Assembly (NCBI GenBank): GCA_947652115.1
Contig: OX393569.1
Coordinates: 12,532,652 to 12,596,651, forward strand
Source of the DNA: Blastomussa wellsi
Lineage: Eukaryota > Cnidaria > Anthozoa > Scleractinia > Plerogyridae
DNA: 64,000 nt
Reading direction: 5' to 3'
Made by a program: the position numbers and the translations under genes. Under the pieces are notes generated by a model, which ran no database searches, was not told the origin of the DNA, and saw nothing but the letters and a program-made list of their open reading frames with translations. Of this stretch, positions 53,730-63,097 are shown one piece after another (positions within the stretch are counted from its first letter, which is position 1; every line of letters starts with the position of its first letter).

Positions 53730-55801
53730 GTAAGTTTGAAATATCCCAAGAAATTAAAGAAAGTAATGTGAGAAATTAGGCTATTTTATTTTCAAAGCCT
53801 TTTAGAAAAGAAAACAATGATCGTTATTAAATTAATTTTAAAAAATTATCTCTTGTTAATGGAATTATAATTGTTGTTGTTGCTGTACTCTTATCTGTCC
53901 TTTCTGTTACCTTTATTGAGTTGAGAGGGTGTCATTTGTAATAACAACAGCCAAGTACACGTAAAATCAGCAGATTCCCATTGTTTATGCCTTACCTGAA
54001 CAAAAGCTGCACACAAATTGGTAGTACCAGGAGCCACAATCGGGGTTGGAGACCGTAAGTAGTCGCGCCCCTATGATATGGGACAATTTTGCTATTTTTA
54101 GAACAAATTGCGCCACCCTCCATGTCATATACTCGCGCGATTCCGCGTAAATTTGCGTGGGTTCCCGCGTTATGTCGCCGCGTTGCTTGATCAGTGTCAC
54201 GTAAGTCACTAGTAACAGACTTGCGCGCATTCGAGTGCCTGCAAGTATCTGCGAAGGTTGAGAATGAAAAGGAAGTCATTCTCCTGTTAACCTTGAATTT
54301 CGTGTGGAAAATATAATACACTACAGTTGGGTGTACCACTGCCGTGTCAAAGTAAGTTCATTTCCTGGATATTTTTGGCTGTAAAGCTGAGCTTCCGTCG
54401 CAAATCTGGAGAAGCTCTCCGGAGATAAAATTCACTTGTTTCACGATCGTTGAATGCCGTTGATCTTCTTTTATGCTCTACAAGACTAAAATGAAAATGC
54501 CAATTATTATGGCTGTTACACTGACAACAGGAGCAAGTTGGTAGTCTCTCCATTCAATGGGAATAATTTATTGAGTTATTTAAAAAAAAAAAACTCTTAG
54601 TCGGCGTAACGACGTATGTCGCTATTCAGTGGATGGATGGGTGGATGGGTGGACGAGCGATGTATTTCACACCAATCAGAATTAGGATACTATCGATCAA
54701 TAACCAATGAAATTGCCGCTTGTATGTATCGTTTAATTTTGTATCAATATTTGTTTCGGATTCAAGGGACGGCCATCGTTATTTTCGTATAAACTTGGCC
54801 TTATTGGGCGGTGTTGGCATGATGGCTCTATTTCCAGCACTCGGTGTTTATGTAGCTCTGGTGTACAACGTTGTGTGTGGGTTTTAAGCGGAAAACTGTT
54901 CGGAAATTTTCATGGTGAAATTTTACATACTGCGAGCAGTCTGTTTTGGCGGCTTTGGGTTGAGGGATTGTTTTTTGATTGCGGTTAGTTGTGAATAAGA
55001 GCCATGTTGAATTTGAAAATGTTTCTGACTGAAGTAACGATAGCTTTAATTTTGGTTAAATTTGAAGTTGCGGATGTCCGCAGCTTCCTATTTCTCGGAG
55101 ATGAGTTGTTTGAAATCAGTAGAGCTGAGAGATCAGACATGATCAGAGACTTTGCTTCAGGACATAGTAGGTGTCATACGGCATTTAAGAATTTGAAGGT
55201 AGGGAGGCCACATACTCAAGAACGCAGGGTACAGTAATTCCGGAGAAACAGCTTTCATTGCAGACGTACCAGCTCTGGTAAATATTTCACGAACCGTTCG
55301 TAATTAAATATGCAAAATCTTTCACCAACACACAAGGACAATGCTGGTTCTGGCGCAGCAACCAGTCCTTGTAACGTAGAAAATATTCCCTGTTGAAGAA
55401 ATGCATACAGACTTCACGGTCCAGTGAAGCCGTAATCAAAGCGCAGTATCTTCACACAAAGCGCCTTTTGGCTTTTCTTGCCGGGCAATCTTTCAAAGCC
55501 TGACTAACCTCAAAGGCGATATCACGTATTTCAATGATACATCTTGGCGTAAAAAGTTCGTTTATAGCAAACATAAGAGCATGAAAAATTACGATCATTG
55601 TTGGTGTCTTTCAGAGTTATAAGATTAACTTTTCGTGTTTACATAATTTTACTCAACGTCTAAATATAACGCTGACAGGTAATAGAAAGTTCAAGAAGGT
55701 GAGTGAATTGAAACAAAGCATGTTGTTCTTTAAAATAACACGCGCCGGCTGAATATTTATATAAAAGAACAATAGATTAACACGTGCAGAACAATGGTTG
55801 C
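53730..55801. other. Non-coding flank of the virus-like element
   Basis: No recognised gene. A short GGATGGATGGGTGGATGGGTGG tract is at ~54,630. ORFs here are short and domain-free. The left limit of the virus-like element may lie in this stretch, but no target duplication could be matched because the right end is outside the window. Confidence 0.4.
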
Positions 55802-55933
55802 ATACCTTTTCGCCGTAGCCAAAACGCATACCTTTTCGACGTAGAAAAAGTTTTTGCAAAATCAAAAATTATTTTTAAGGCTTGATTTTGTTAGGGCGAA
55901 AAGGTATGCGTTTTGGCTACGGCGAAAAGGTAT
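55802..55933. repeat. Perfect 37-bp inverted repeat at the element edge
   Basis: 55,802-55,838 and 55,897-55,933 are exact reverse complements around a 58-nt spacer. Each arm contains two copies of ATACCTTTTCG separated by CCGTAGCCAAAACGC. The right arm ends one base before the stop codon of the gene at 55,935. It may be a terminal hairpin/TIR piece of the virus-like element, or a transcription terminator. Confidence 0.85.
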
Positions 55934-55934
55934 T

Positions 55935-56312
55935 TTATTTTTTAGTTTGCTTATTAACTTTACTTTCAAGCTTCTTGTTTACAGCAGATAGGCCTGTGGA
56001 AGCAAACCCAAGGAGGGCGGCAATTCCAGCAACAGGCGCACCGACGACAATACCGACGCCAGTGAGTAAAGAAGCGACGGCGCCGGAAGACAGGAAGACA
56101 CTAGCAACGCCAAGAGAAACCACGGAATAGTGTATAACTTTGCGGGCTTTCTTGTATTTTTTCAATACAAGCCTATAATGTTCAGTCTCATCAGCAATTT
56201 CTTTTTCAATTTTGCTGATCTCAGTTAGCCGGAAATTTTCGGTTCTTTCCAGAGGAATCTGTGGATAAATATTTTCAGGCGGTGCACTTGGTAACACATT
56301 TGACGAAGACAT
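55935..56312 (-). CDS. Small membrane protein (virus-like element)
   Basis: 125 codons starting MSSSNVLPSAPPENIYP. The Pro-rich N-terminus is followed by a charged helix (LTEISKIEKEIADETEHYRL). Two adjacent hydrophobic segments at ~62-105 (VVSLGVASVFLSSGAVASLL and GIVVGAPVAGIAALLGF) and a basic tail (NKKLESKVNKQTKK) follow. The layout is a hairpin membrane protein with a cytosolic N-terminus. I know of similar proteins in cnidarian genomes beside capsid genes, but no function is established. A short AT-rich spacer containing TTTATTATACC precedes the ATG. Confidence 0.7.
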   Translation of the reverse strand: MSSSNVLPSAPPENIYPQIPLERTENFRLTEISKIEKEIADETEHYRLVLKKYKKARKVIHYSVVSLGVASVFLSSGAVASLLTGVGIVVGAPVAGIAALLGFASTGLSAVNKKLESKVNKQTKK

Positions 56313-56325
56313 GGTATAATAAATT

Positions 56326-57042
56326 TTAATTTATTTCTAAAAGGAAATAAATTGGGAACCCATGAAAGTCAAACAGTTCACCATTTTCATTTTTTACTGA
56401 GATGTTTAAACTAGACACTTCTTTGACTTTATTTGTGTCTCTCAGAACAAGTTGTTCTCCGCTCTGATATGTAACTTTTTCATAAGGCTTTCCTTTTATG
56501 ACAAAGCTCGCAAGAACACTCGAACGCTTACCGTTAAAAAGGTTCTGCTCACTGTCCACTAAATCGCAGTGGATAAAATAAAAGTTCTCAGTTTTCACAC
56601 CATCGACAACAATTTGTGTGTAAACAACATTACTGCCGTTTTTGTCAAGAAAAAATTTCAGACTGTCACTAAAACTAAATTCTGCGTTAATTTTTTCTTT
56701 TTTTGGAGCAATGATAAGTGTTCTCCCGAATGTACCCCGCGTTGCAGAAAATAAATTATCTGGGAAACCTTCGTTGAAAAAGTTTTGGATGCTTTCGAGA
56801 TCATAGTTGCCAGGGTACAAAAGAGTTTCAAGAGGCTTTCCTTCAAAAGTTTCAATAGGCTTTTGAATTTCAAATGGCTTTCCTTGTTTCCTTTCATAAA
56901 ACACTTTCCCCAATTTTCTTAAGTTGTGCCACGAGTTATAAAGCGAACAAGACAGCAGACGGGTATAACTCGGGTTCTGAATTGGATTGTCAAAGTAAAC
57001 AGTGTGATCGTTTTCTGTTGTAACAATAGTAAGCACAACCAT
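56326..57042 (-). CDS. Candidate minor capsid (penton-like) protein
   Basis: 238 codons from the ATG at 57,042 (MVVLTIVTTENDHTVYF). It is predominantly beta-strand-like, with GKPLETLLYPGNYDLESI and FFLDKNGSNVVYT, a segment with YFIHCDLVDSEQNLFNGKRS, and a C-terminus NENGELFDFHGFPIYFLLEIN. The last pattern (NxxGxxxDF.G.P..F.LEI) is a recurring C-terminal signature in proteins encoded beside capsid genes of such elements. It would be a single-jelly-roll penton or fibre; this is inference without structure prediction. Intact. It begins 14 bp after the downstream neighbour's start, so the two genes form a minus-strand pair. Confidence 0.6.
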   Translation of the reverse strand: MVVLTIVTTENDHTVYFDNPIQNPSYTRLLSCSLYNSWHNLRKLGKVFYERKQGKPFEIQKPIETFEGKPLETLLYPGNYDLESIQNFFNEGFPDNLFSATRGTFGRTLIIAPKKEKINAEFSFSDSLKFFLDKNGSNVVYTQIVVDGVKTENFYFIHCDLVDSEQNLFNGKRSSVLASFVIKGKPYEKVTYQSGEQLVLRDTNKVKEVSSLNISVKNENGELFDFHGFPIYFLLEIN

Positions 57043-57108
57043 TTTATTTTGTTGTGCGCAAATTTTCAATTGAAAAATAACAGGGAAAAAAGAAAATGAA
57101 CATCTGTT

Positions 57109-58728
57109 GTGTTTAACTATCTTGAAAAAAGAGCACAGTCTGCAAACGGCATCTCCACGGCGAATGCGAAGCTTGCACAAGCCAAGGCGTGGGCAGCTTT
57201 TTCTTCACGGTTCCCGAGGGCTGATAAAAGCAAATTTGAAGCACAGACATTTTTTGCACCAGACCACACAGCAACAGCCGAAATACTCTGGAAAGAGGGT
57301 CCCGGCAGTCTGCAAAGCGTATTCGGTTCAGATCCAAAATATTGGAGCGCAGACATGAAAAGCGCACTGGGTTTGGTTGACGTTGACGTTGACGGCTTCC
57401 CTTTCCAGTTATCGCCACGCACAGAAAAAAGACCGCTGGCGGTTCCAGCAGTTGATTTTCATGACGCGGCGCCAAAGCAACCAACATTTATGTCGCCCCT
57501 GACAAAAGTTCAGAGAGATATTTACCAAGGAACAACAGAAGTTCTAAACATCAAAGCCCGCGAAAAAATGGCTAGCAGGTCCAAATCTATCTTTCTGGGA
57601 ACAGCAGCTGAACTTTGCAGTGTGGTGCGCCACGACAGGTTGTGGAATCTCACGAGAAGTATTTGACAAAAACAACACAACGCTAAATATTTCACCACAG
57701 GTGCGGGCGTTCTACATCTTTCACGTGTACTTCACGGTTCGCCGCATCCTCTTCCAGCTAGGAGGAATCCAAAGCGTGGGCGCACTGCCGGGTGACCCAA
57801 CATGGAGTCAAACCAACAACCATTTCGACGAAGCTTCGCGGAAACGATTGTGCGCAGAGTTCGATGTTGACCCGTCAACCGATTTCCGCTTCACGCGAGG
57901 ACCAAACCACGGGCTGGGCAGCGTTTACATTTATTGCCGCGACCCTTTTGTTTTGGACGTGCCCTATCCATCGGCAAAAGCAAAATTCGACGACGAGGAC
58001 CCAAGAGCGTCAGAAAAGGAATTTCAGTTTGTTTCATAAGAAATGACGCCGCGGAAGAGCAATTCAATTGGTTCGCACCTAAAACCACGGCAGGTTTGAC
58101 CCAGGCGGGGCTTTCACGAATAAATCAGTCGATAGAGGCGTTCGTGTACTGCATCTTGGGCGCGCAAGTAAACGTCCGCAGGAGCATTCTTGGTGCTGGA
58201 GGAAGAGCAAAAGAAGCCCAGAGCGAGTTCCTCGTCTTGGACGAAGACGCAGTGAGGCAGCCCGACCTGGCCAAGTCAGTTCAAAGATACCAACTTGCCG
58301 TTGGCGAGGCAAAGGTGAGGCTCAATCTGGCTGTATGCCCGGGGGCTTGGTTAATGCCAGGGAATATGGTGATAAACACAGAAAGCACTGTTGGTTACAA
58401 CAACCAGCTCAAACAAGCGGTGCAAGGCATGAAACTGGGGATAAACAACGAGGTTAACACGAGCACGAAAAAGGTGGGGATTCAGTACACGGATGGCGGG
58501 AGATCAAAAATAAACCCACCTAACAGCCATCCTTCGAATCCAATTTACAAAGCAGCCACAGCTGAAAGCAAAAAACCAGCTGGCATAACTCCAGCAACAA
58601 AAGAAGTGCAAACAGAAGAACCAGTGCCCACAGCCGGCTCGGGCAGTGAGTCACATGACTTAAACAAAATAGCTGTTGCGGTTGGTGCGGTTGCAGTTGT
58701 GGGTTTGGCATTTTTGGCATTACGTTAA
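57109..58728 (+). pseudogene. Structural or membrane-anchored protein, split by two frameshifts
   Basis: Three overlapping open segments continue one another. The first (57,109-57,666) opens with GTG TTT AAC, suggesting loss of the ATG; it has an Ala-rich start and AVPAVDFHDAAPKQPTF. The second (to 58,039) has VRAFYIFHVYFTVRRILFQLGG and HGLGSVYIYCRD. The third (to 58,728) has SIEAFVYCILGAQVNVRRSI and a single C-terminal membrane anchor (IAVAVGAVAVVGLAFLAL). One-base shifts lie near 57,600 and 58,015. An intact ancestor would be ~540 residues. The function is unknown; size and position suggest a virion or envelope protein. It is convergent with the gene at 58,725, overlapping by 4 bp. Confidence 0.75.
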
Positions 58729-59534
58729 CGCCGCTTTTTGCCCTCAACCAAAAATGCCACCACACCCAAAATCAGAAGCCATGTGTGTTCTGCCAGAAAA
58801 CCAATTGCCCGGCCAGCAGCTTTGAAAAGGAAAGAAACAATCGAACCAATAAACCCTGGAAGAATTCCAGCACGTTTTTTGCCAATCTCTTTCAAGCCAT
58901 TTCCCAACCCTTTTGCGGTTGCTTTCAGCGAGTTGTTAATTGCGCCGATGACAGCGCCACTCGTGACACCAGCAGCAAGAAGGACTGCAGTGGCGGTCAC
59001 GCCGTGTTTTTTGAAGATCTCTTTTACGCGCTCACGAAGAGGCTTCTCTCGTTCAATTTCCTCAATCTGTGTGTCAACCTGGTTGATCTCTTCGAGACGC
59101 TGCGCAACTCTTTCTTCCGCGGCTTCTTTATCAGAGGGCGAGGCGTTCTCATCGTTGATGATCGCCCTGTCTTCTTCATTTTGGCGTTCCAGTTCTGCTT
59201 TTTGAACTTTCAGCTCGTTGAGGGCTTCTGTGTCAATTTTCTCTTGAAGTTCATTTATGTTTTTATCTAACCTGGCATTTTCTTCTGTGAGCTTATGTAT
59301 ATCTTCTTTTAATTTCGGCGCCTGTTTTGCTGTTTTGTTGATTCGTTCCAGTTGCTTTCTTTTATCTTGATGTTCTTTTTCAAGGTCTTTTTTCGCCTGT
59401 TTCAGTTTTTGAATTTCTTTTTCATCCAAAGGGCCATGTGTATCTTCAAGAGCAGCTCTCTGTTCATCAATAACTCTCATTCTGTTTCTGATTTCTTCCA
59501 TGTCATTTTTAACTTTTTCTTGTTCTTTAGCCAT
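58725..59534 (-). CDS. Coiled-coil membrane protein
   Basis: 269 codons from the ATG at 59,534 (MAKEQEKVKNDMEEIRNRM). Residues ~1-165 are an almost uninterrupted Lys/Glu heptad coiled coil. Residues ~178-262 contain Gly/Ala-rich hydrophobic segments (TAVLLAAGVTSGAVIGAINN, IGSIVSFLFKAAGRAIGFL, WLLILGVVAFLVE) and the motif KGLGNGLKEIGKKRAG. A long rod with a membrane anchor suggests a tail-fibre-like, scaffold or membrane-remodelling protein. I recall the KxxGxGLKEIGKK...ILPG motif in related proteins from cnidarian elements, without known function. It overlaps the end of the gene at 59,477 by 58 nt. Confidence 0.7.
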   Translation of the reverse strand: MAKEQEKVKNDMEEIRNRMRVIDEQRAALEDTHGPLDEKEIQKLKQAKKDLEKEHQDKRKQLERINKTAKQAPKLKEDIHKLTEENARLDKNINELQEKIDTEALNELKVQKAELERQNEEDRAIINDENASPSDKEAAEERVAQRLEEINQVDTQIEEIEREKPLRERVKEIFKKHGVTATAVLLAAGVTSGAVIGAINNSLKATAKGLGNGLKEIGKKRAGILPGFIGSIVSFLFKAAGRAIGFLAEHTWLLILGVVAFLVEGKKRR

Positions 59535-60082
59535 AGATAAAGATTAAACAGTTCTTTTTCTTTTTCAGCCAGTTCTTGCTGAACGGCTTCCTGTGATTCA
59601 TAAATGGACTTTCCGAGTGCATTTTTTATTTCTTTGGAAAGGCTTGGATTTAGCTGCTGTTGTTTTGTACCCCTTTTTGTGGTAAATATGTCATATGGCT
59701 TTTTTCCAGCGCCAAACATTTTAACTTGAAGCCTTCCGTTTTTTGGGCTGTAAAAAAACTCAAGCGAGCTTGAGCTCATGTTCGGAAATTGCTCTTTTGC
59801 AGCAAGCCAAGCTCGTTCACTGCTGTCAACCAATGGAGTTTCCTCGGTGAAGGAAGTGTCTGGCAGCCCACTGTGTTCGTGAAGCCTTGTTTCCATTTCA
59901 ATTTCTTCGCCACCATGATAGGGTGTCGATGCAGAGACAGGCTGAGTCTGAAATGGTTGGGTTGAATTGCCCTCTTGTTCATCGTCATCGCCATCGTTGT
60001 CAATAGCATCGTCAAGTTCAGGGTCTTCGTGGCCAAAGGGTTATGGGTCATAAGCAGGGTTTTCAAAACCACCTTCCGCCAT
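59477..60082 (-). pseudogene. Uncharacterised virus-like protein with one in-frame stop
   Basis: The ATG at 60,082 gives MAEGGFENPAYDP, then TAA at 60,043-60,041, then the same frame continues through an acidic stretch (LDDAIDNDGDDDEQEG) to an internal Met at 59,896 and on to 59,477. After this come HSGLPDTSFTEETPL, SSSSLEFFYSPKNGRLQVKMFG, GKKPYDIFTTKR and a helical charged tail. A globular core with a disordered acidic N-terminus is suggested. The nonsense codon leaves only the 139-residue internal form. It is divergent from the capsid gene across 42 bp. Confidence 0.75.
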
Positions 60083-60124
60083 TGTTGTTTATTTAAACAA
60101 AAATATTTTTCTGTTTAATATACA
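60083..60124. promoter_or_regulatory. Divergent 42-bp AT-rich intergenic region
   Basis: This separates the start of the minus-strand gene (60,082) from the capsid ATG (60,125). It is nearly all A/T with TTTATTTAAACAAAAATATT and TTTAATATACA next to the capsid start. It must hold or overlap both promoters. Similar AT-rich TATA/TATACAA leaders precede 61,996, 62,621, 63,098 and 56,312. Confidence 0.5.
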
Positions 60125-61324
60125 ATGGCGGTACAAGCAAATCTTCGGCCAAGACACAATGAGAAAACCATCAACGCGGGGAAATTCATGCGTGCAACGA
60201 AGCTCATCACCTTTACTCCTAGCGAAGCCAACCCCACCGAGACCCTGAATGTTTACGTGCCCAAGCTGAATGAGCACGAGGTCCTCGTGCCCGGCTCGCT
60301 CGGACTGCTTTTCGACATCGACCTGTCTGGAGGGCACCCAGACAACTTCCTCGTTCAAAACGTCGGGCGCGCTCTGGTCGACAGGCTGCTTGTGAAGTTC
60401 GGGGGCGAAGTGTTGCAGGACACGGTGGGATATGACATCTTCAAGATCTGGGAGGACCTTTTCCTCTCGCAGGAGGACCGGGACAACAGGCTGCTCGATG
60501 GAATTCAAAGCGAGGACTTCTGCAAGATCCGCTCAGGCACGGGAGATAAAAAAACCTCGGGCGTCGACGCGGAAAACGCGCTCTCCGAAGTTTTAGGAAC
60601 GAAATACCGGATCCGACTGGACCACCAGACCCTGACCGACAACGGAGTCTTTTATCCCCAAGCTCTCTTTCAAGACCTCGTGTTTGAGCTGAAACTCGCG
60701 CCGGCCTCGCAGGTTGTCAAAGGTTCAGACCCCACAAAACTGCAATACAAGCTGACAAACATCCAGCTCGAGTACGAAATGATGAGAAGCAAGGCTCTGG
60801 CGGACGAAGCGAGCCGTGTTTATTCCTCTGGCAAGGAATTCTTCTTTGATCACGTCCACCTTTATAAGACGCACACCTTCCCAAAAAACATGGAAAGGAT
60901 TAACATCGGAGTCAACCCCACGAGAAGGTCCTTGAAAGCAATCCTTCTCCTATTCATCGAGCCTTTCGCTCAAGGGAACAGAGATTCAGAAAAGTTCTTC
61001 AACCCGGGCCTCTCGAACGTCAGTGTCACGGTGAACGGCTCACCAAACATGCTGCACAACAACGGCATCACACAGAGGGTCATGTGGGAGAAGGTCAGCC
61101 GCTTCTTTCCACAGAAAAAACCGCCACACATGAATATGACAAAGTTCTGGACCGATGACAACTTCGGGCTTTTGGTCGATCTGCGCTCCATGACAGATCA
61201 GTCGCTGCACGGCAGCGGCACGCGCCTCGTAAACACACAAGAAGGTGTTCAGCTCGGGCTCGAGAGGAAGGCAAGCGGAGAAAGCAACGTGAACTGCCAC
61301 GTTTTCGTGATCAGTGACGCGTAA
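60125..61324 (+). CDS. Major capsid protein, double jelly-roll type
   Basis: 399 codons, intact, from MAVQANLRPRHNEKTINAG. It contains NVGRALVDRLLVKFGGEV and YDIFKIWEDLFLSQEDR (residues ~78-120), a pattern seen in the first jelly roll of capsid proteins of polinton-like and adintovirus-like elements. VFYPQALFQDLVFELKLAP lies near 180, and LQYKLTNIQLEYEMMRSKAL (~207-226) is a typical linker strand. A second half holds SLKAILLLFIEPFA, VTVNGSPNMLHNNGI and a Phe/Tyr-rich end with NCHVFVIS. Trimers would form the hexons of an icosahedral shell. The third codon positions are strikingly G/C-rich compared with neighbouring genes. Family assignment is from pattern recognition, not a search. Confidence 0.8.
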   Translation: MAVQANLRPRHNEKTINAGKFMRATKLITFTPSEANPTETLNVYVPKLNEHEVLVPGSLGLLFDIDLSGGHPDNFLVQNVGRALVDRLLVKFGGEVLQDTVGYDIFKIWEDLFLSQEDRDNRLLDGIQSEDFCKIRSGTGDKKTSGVDAENALSEVLGTKYRIRLDHQTLTDNGVFYPQALFQDLVFELKLAPASQVVKGSDPTKLQYKLTNIQLEYEMMRSKALADEASRVYSSGKEFFFDHVHLYKTHTFPKNMERINIGVNPTRRSLKAILLLFIEPFAQGNRDSEKFFNPGLSNVSVTVNGSPNMLHNNGITQRVMWEKVSRFFPQKKPPHMNMTKFWTDDNFGLLVDLRSMTDQSLHGSGTRLVNTQEGVQLGLERKASGESNVNCHVFVISDA

Positions 61325-61370
61325 ATGAGTATATTGGGGCAGCAATTAGAGTCTGTGCAAAAATAAAGAA

Positions 61371-61973
61371 ATGGATCCAAACAACATACCGTTCAACGCT
61401 CTCATCGTTGGCCCGACGAATTCAGGCAAATCAAGGTTTGTGGTTGATCAGCTCCAAGGCCCTTTCCGCGGCAAGTTCGACTACATCGTGCTCATCTGCC
61501 CGACATTCGTGTACAACAAGACTTATTTTCGTTTCGCTTTGGCGGACCCGCGTTTTTATGTTATTGGTTGTGAACAACATGAGGTGGAAACCTGGTTGAA
61601 GCTTGTTTGCTTGTTTTTGGAAGGCACCAACACGCTCATCATCCTCGATGACTGCGCAGCCACGAAAAATGTGAAAAAACGCTCAGGCCCGCTGGTAAAT
61701 CTCGCATTCAGCGCCCGCCACGCAGGATTCAGCGTGTGGGCACTCACCCAAAAGTTGACCAGCATCACAGCTTCTTTCCGTGAAAACGTTTCTGCGCTTG
61801 TGCTTTTCTATACACCCTCATGGAAGACTTTGCAAGCGGTTTTTGAAGATTACGCCGGCGAACTTTCTAAAGATGAGTACAAAGAATACATTTCGAGGTT
61901 GAAAAAAAATAAGTTTTCCTACCTTGTGTTCGCACTTCGGCACCCTTTCGGAATAAAATTTGTGCGCAATTAA
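61371..61973 (+). CDS. A32-like genome-packaging ATPase
   Basis: 200 codons, intact. The Walker A motif is IVGPTNSGKSRFVVDQL (residues ~12-28) and Walker B is NTLIILDDCAATK (~84-96). They are followed by a sensor-like region RHAGFSVWALTQKLTSI, with its conserved Gln, and VLFYTPSWKTLQAVFEDY. This is the FtsK/HerA-type DNA translocase of polintons, adintoviruses and nucleocytoplasmic viruses that pumps the genome into the capsid. It starts 47 bp after the capsid stop, as expected for a morphogenesis module. The length is short but usual for polinton-like ATPases. Confidence 0.88.
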   Translation: MDPNNIPFNALIVGPTNSGKSRFVVDQLQGPFRGKFDYIVLICPTFVYNKTYFRFALADPRFYVIGCEQHEVETWLKLVCLFLEGTNTLIILDDCAATKNVKKRSGPLVNLAFSARHAGFSVWALTQKLTSITASFRENVSALVLFYTPSWKTLQAVFEDYAGELSKDEYKEYISRLKKNKFSYLVFALRHPFGIKFVRN

Positions 61974-61995
61974 AAAAAGAAAACCTATATACAAA

Positions 61996-62550
61996 ATGGC
62001 AACACAATCAACGAGTGCATTCGAAGACCCCGCGATGACCGACGTTTTGAACTTGCTTGAAGCTGAGCCAACCAGCGCGCCCGACAATGTCTCTTCAGTT
62101 GCTTCATTGCAGCCTGATATTCCTGCTCTTCGTGAGCAGTTGGCCGTACTGGTGTCAACAGGAAAATCCAAATAAGCCCTCGACGTGCAACTGTCGCACG
62201 ATCAGGTTAAGCGCCTCAGCGACAAAGATGTTGAGAAATACACCAAACGGTATGAGGCCTTTGTGGGCTCAAAGACAACTGACAGCTTGATCGACAGCTT
62301 CATTTTTCTTGTGTCCAAAGCGGTTGGAATTGTCGTTGACGTAGATGACATCGAAGCTCTTCAAAAAGATCTCAGAAACGACTATTTCATCAACAAAGAG
62401 CTCTCCATCCTGGCCGGCGCCACTGCTTTAAAGTGCGGACGTTTACTCGCTGTGGCCACCGCGGTGCTGATCACAATAAAACACATTGATTGGAAAAGCG
62501 AAGCAAAATCGGAAGAACTTATTGAGCAAAACTCACCAACCGCTGAATAA
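61996..62550 (+). pseudogene. Uncharacterised virus-like protein with in-frame stop
   Basis: ATG at 61,996 (MATQSTSAFEDPAMTDVLN). After 59 codons TAA at 62,173-62,175 interrupts it. The same frame continues ALDVQLSHDQVKRLSDKDVEKY, then LIDSFIFLVSKAVGIVVDV, LQKDLRNDYFINKELSI, a hydrophobic GRLLAVATAVLITIKHID and an acidic tail to 62,550. The undamaged length would be ~184. I recall the SHDQVKRLSxKDVEKYxKRYE motif from cnidarian genomic copies; function unknown. The N-terminal 59 residues alone are unlikely to be functional. Confidence 0.75.
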
Positions 62551-62620
62551 TTCCTCAGAAATAGTCAGCAATTACTCACAAAATTTTTTTAATTAAATAT
62601 ATATTTGTTTCCAAGTAACA

Positions 62621-63046
62621 ATGGTTGAAGAACAGAAGCAGCAACTTGCAAGCACTGAACCACAGGAAAGCCAAGCAACTTCACAAACTCCGGCCACAAA
62701 GCCCGCAAACAATCCCAAGCGAGTGGCTGCTGGTAGACTGGTTGCTGAAAGAACTCGGTTGAAACGCGAAGAACAGAAAAAAGCTCTCGAGAAAATCGCA
62801 AATGAGAATGAAAAATCTGCCCCTGCACCTGCGCCAGAGCCCGCTGCAGATGATTCCAAAGTCACAAATGGTCTCAGTATAACCCAATGGATCTCTATCA
62901 TTGGAATTGGCGCAACGCTTGTTACAACCTATGTCAAGCGTGAAGACATCCGAGCCTTTTTTCGGACAACTGCGCCAGCACCTGCGCCACAGGTGATGCA
63001 ATCATCTCCACCGCAACCCAAAAACGGCATTCGCTATATGGACTAG
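62621..63046 (+). CDS. Single-pass membrane protein (virus-like element)
   Basis: 141 codons, intact. The N-terminus is Gln/Ala/Pro-rich, followed by a basic helix (NPKRVAAGRLVAERTRLKRE), an Ala/Pro linker and one hydrophobic segment (ITQWISIIGIGATLVTTYV, ~86-104). A KREDIRAFF stretch and a Pro-rich tail end in NGIRYMD. A TATATATTT leader lies ~20 bp before the ATG. A virion membrane or membrane-anchoring role is possible; unproven. Confidence 0.7.
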   Translation: MVEEQKQQLASTEPQESQATSQTPATKPANNPKRVAAGRLVAERTRLKREEQKKALEKIANENEKSAPAPAPEPAADDSKVTNGLSITQWISIIGIGATLVTTYVKREDIRAFFRTTAPAPAPQVMQSSPPQPKNGIRYMD

Positions 63047-63097
63047 AGGGAGGAAAAAAAATTCATTTGAATAATTATATTTTTGGTAAATATCAAA

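Noticed and set aside
55653..55865. 70-codon minus-strand ORF next to the virus-like element
   Set aside because: Its conserved-looking start comes from the inverted repeat, which also gives the same peptide from the opposite arm.
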